In this document: positions 4,483-5,248 of the stretch, one piece after another | How positions within the stretch are numbered: the stretch's first letter is position 1 | Layout of the letters: the number at the start of each line of letters is the position of its first letter | DNA from: an uncultured Eubacteriales bacterium | GTDB lineage: Bacteria; Bacillota; Clostridia; Peptostreptococcales; Anaerovoracaceae | Assembly (NCBI GenBank): GCA_959021945.1 | Contig: CAUEYG010000161.1 | Location: forward strand, 1 to 5,248 | Reading direction: 5' to 3' | DNA: 5,248 nt | The notes under the pieces: model-generated | Databases searched by the model: none | What the model was told of the DNA's origin: nothing | The model's input: the letters and a program-made list of their open reading frames with translations, nothing else | Made by a program: the position numbers and the translations under genes

Positions 4483-4967
4483 AATACGGGTGTAATGTTT
4501 ACAAAACAGAAGTGGAAGGCCACGTATTTTGGGTTGCAGAGAGCAAAGATTTAAAGGGGTGCGTAGGCCAAGGCGAGACAGTAGAAGAAGCTTTGTCTGA
4601 GTTGGAGCTAAATGAGGAAGAGTGGCTGGACACCGCAAAAGAATTTGAGATTCCAATACCAGAGCCATCGGTAGAAAACATGTCAGAATACAGTGGAAAA
4701 TTTATGACAAGAGTTTCGCCAAAAGTGCATAAAGAAGCGGTAGAAAATGCAAAAAAAGAAGGACTTAGTTTAAACCAATATGTCAATAATGCTATTGTTA
4801 CTATGAATGCATCAAAGACAACAATTGGCGCAATCGGTGAAATACTAAACGACTTTAAAGAGATGTTAGGAAACGAGATTGTAGAGGCTTATGGTTACAA
4901 CACAATTCAATACTCGTTGGATACACAAGAAACGGGGTTGAATATGTATAGCTTGAGAGTGGTATAA
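4479..4967 (+). CDS. hicB: HicB-family antitoxin with C-terminal extension
   Basis: HicB neutralises HicA and represses its own promoter. Residues 1-62 form the partial RNase H-like HicB fold: EGHVFWVAESKDLKGCVGQG, then ETVEEAL, EEWLDTAKE and IPIPEP. Residues 72-108 form a ribbon-helix-helix DNA-binding region (SGKFMTRVSPKVHKEAVENA, then SLNQYVNNAI). A further 54 residues (109-162) follow, including a helix EILNDFKEML and a Tyr-rich end (EAYGYNTIQY, NMYSLRVV). The ribosome binding site AGGAGG (4466-4471) is seven bases upstream. The gene is intact although its partner hicA is destroyed. The extension could be a chaperone-addiction domain, given the SecB-like gene 14 bases downstream; that is inference. 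Confidence 0.88.
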   Translation: MKYGCNVYKTEVEGHVFWVAESKDLKGCVGQGETVEEALSELELNEEEWLDTAKEFEIPIPEPSVENMSEYSGKFMTRVSPKVHKEAVENAKKEGLSLNQYVNNAIVTMNASKTTIGAIGEILNDFKEMLGNEIVEAYGYNTIQYSLDTQETGLNMYSLRVV

Positions 4968-4981
4968 ATTTAGGAGAGGAT

Positions 4982-5224
4982 TTGTTACGAAGAATGATTC
5001 ATTTAAAAAAGACCCTTGTTAAAAATTTTGAATATATAAATAAAGTGCCTAAAAATACAACGATTAATTTGGATACTTCAATCAAATACGATTCAGAATA
5101 CAACGAAGAACAAAAAGAATGTTTAGGTAAGATATTTTTAAAAATTGGTAGCAAAGAAAAAGAGGAACGTTTTTTTCTACAGGTAGAAATACATGGTGGA
5201 TTTGATATTGATACAGATTATTAA
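4982..5224 (+). CDS. Small protein resembling part of a SecB-like chaperone
   Basis: The frame encodes 80 residues from TTG at 4982, with AGGAG (4972-4976) five bases upstream; ATG at 4994 is an alternative start that would shorten it by four residues. The pattern INLDTSIKYDSEY (28-40), CLGKIFLKIGSKEK (47-60), then ERFFLQVEIHGGFDID (62-77) looks like the beta-rich core of SecB-like proteins, where f-L-V-x-G-F is typical. SecB proteins are usually about 140-150 residues, so this would be a truncated one lacking the LFPY-like segment and the C-terminal helices; the stop is 24 bases before the window edge. It directly follows hicB, as chaperones do in toxin-antitoxin-chaperone modules. The gene is AT-rich compared with the smpB region. 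The family call is tentative, and a different small protein is possible. Confidence 0.5.
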   Translation: MLRRMIHLKKTLVKNFEYINKVPKNTTINLDTSIKYDSEYNEEQKECLGKIFLKIGSKEKEERFFLQVEIHGGFDIDTDY

Positions 5225-5248
5225 TATACACCTAAGTAAATCAATACT

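Noticed and set aside
4441..4786. Minus-strand frames at 4441-4668 and 4499-4786
   Set aside because: They are antisense to hicB, which has clear domain motifs in the plus frame.
1..5248. CRISPR array, tRNA genes, or an intact insertion sequence
   Set aside because: No regularly spaced repeats, no tRNA cloverleaf apart from the tRNA-like part of tmRNA, and no transposase frame were seen.

Overview
The window looks like chromosomal DNA of a low-GC Gram-positive anaerobe of the class Clostridia. The basis is the AT-rich base composition, strong GGAGG-type ribosome binding sites, a clostridial-type SmpB and tmRNA with a tag ending in ALAA, and tandem short Gram-positive signal peptidases. I cannot name the genus from sequence alone.

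Layout. Positions 1-149 (minus strand) hold the 5' end of a small membrane-anchored protein that runs off the left edge. A divergent promoter region (150-284) separates it from a compact plus-strand gene group: an RluA-family pseudouridine synthase (285-1253), three consecutive type I signal peptidase paralogues (1277-1816, 1813-2322, 2376-2873), smpB (2887-3339) and a small coiled-coil protein (3353-3646). Intergenic gaps are at most 53 bases and one junction is an ATGA overlap, so this is probably one operon. The tmRNA gene ssrA (3703-4064) follows with its own extended -10 promoter, so both partners of trans-translation (SmpB and tmRNA) sit side by side. Two hairpins lie downstream, the second a good intrinsic terminator.

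Right of ssrA the content changes to accessory DNA. There is a hicAB-type toxin-antitoxin locus whose hicA toxin gene has been destroyed by an internal out-of-frame deletion (4298-4482), while hicB (4479-4967) is intact and carries a C-terminal extension. A small downstream gene (4982-5224) resembles part of a SecB-like chaperone. The arrangement suggests a decayed toxin-antitoxin-chaperone (TAC) module beside ssrA, a common island integration site.

The two points most worth attention are these. First, only the middle signal peptidase keeps the complete Ser/Lys catalytic dyad: the first has Ala and Gly in those places, and the third keeps Ser but has Arg for Lys. Second, the degenerate hicA-hicB-SecB-like locus. 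A perfect 12-bp inverted repeat covering the start codon of the third signal peptidase and an apparently leaderless first gene are further regulatory oddities.
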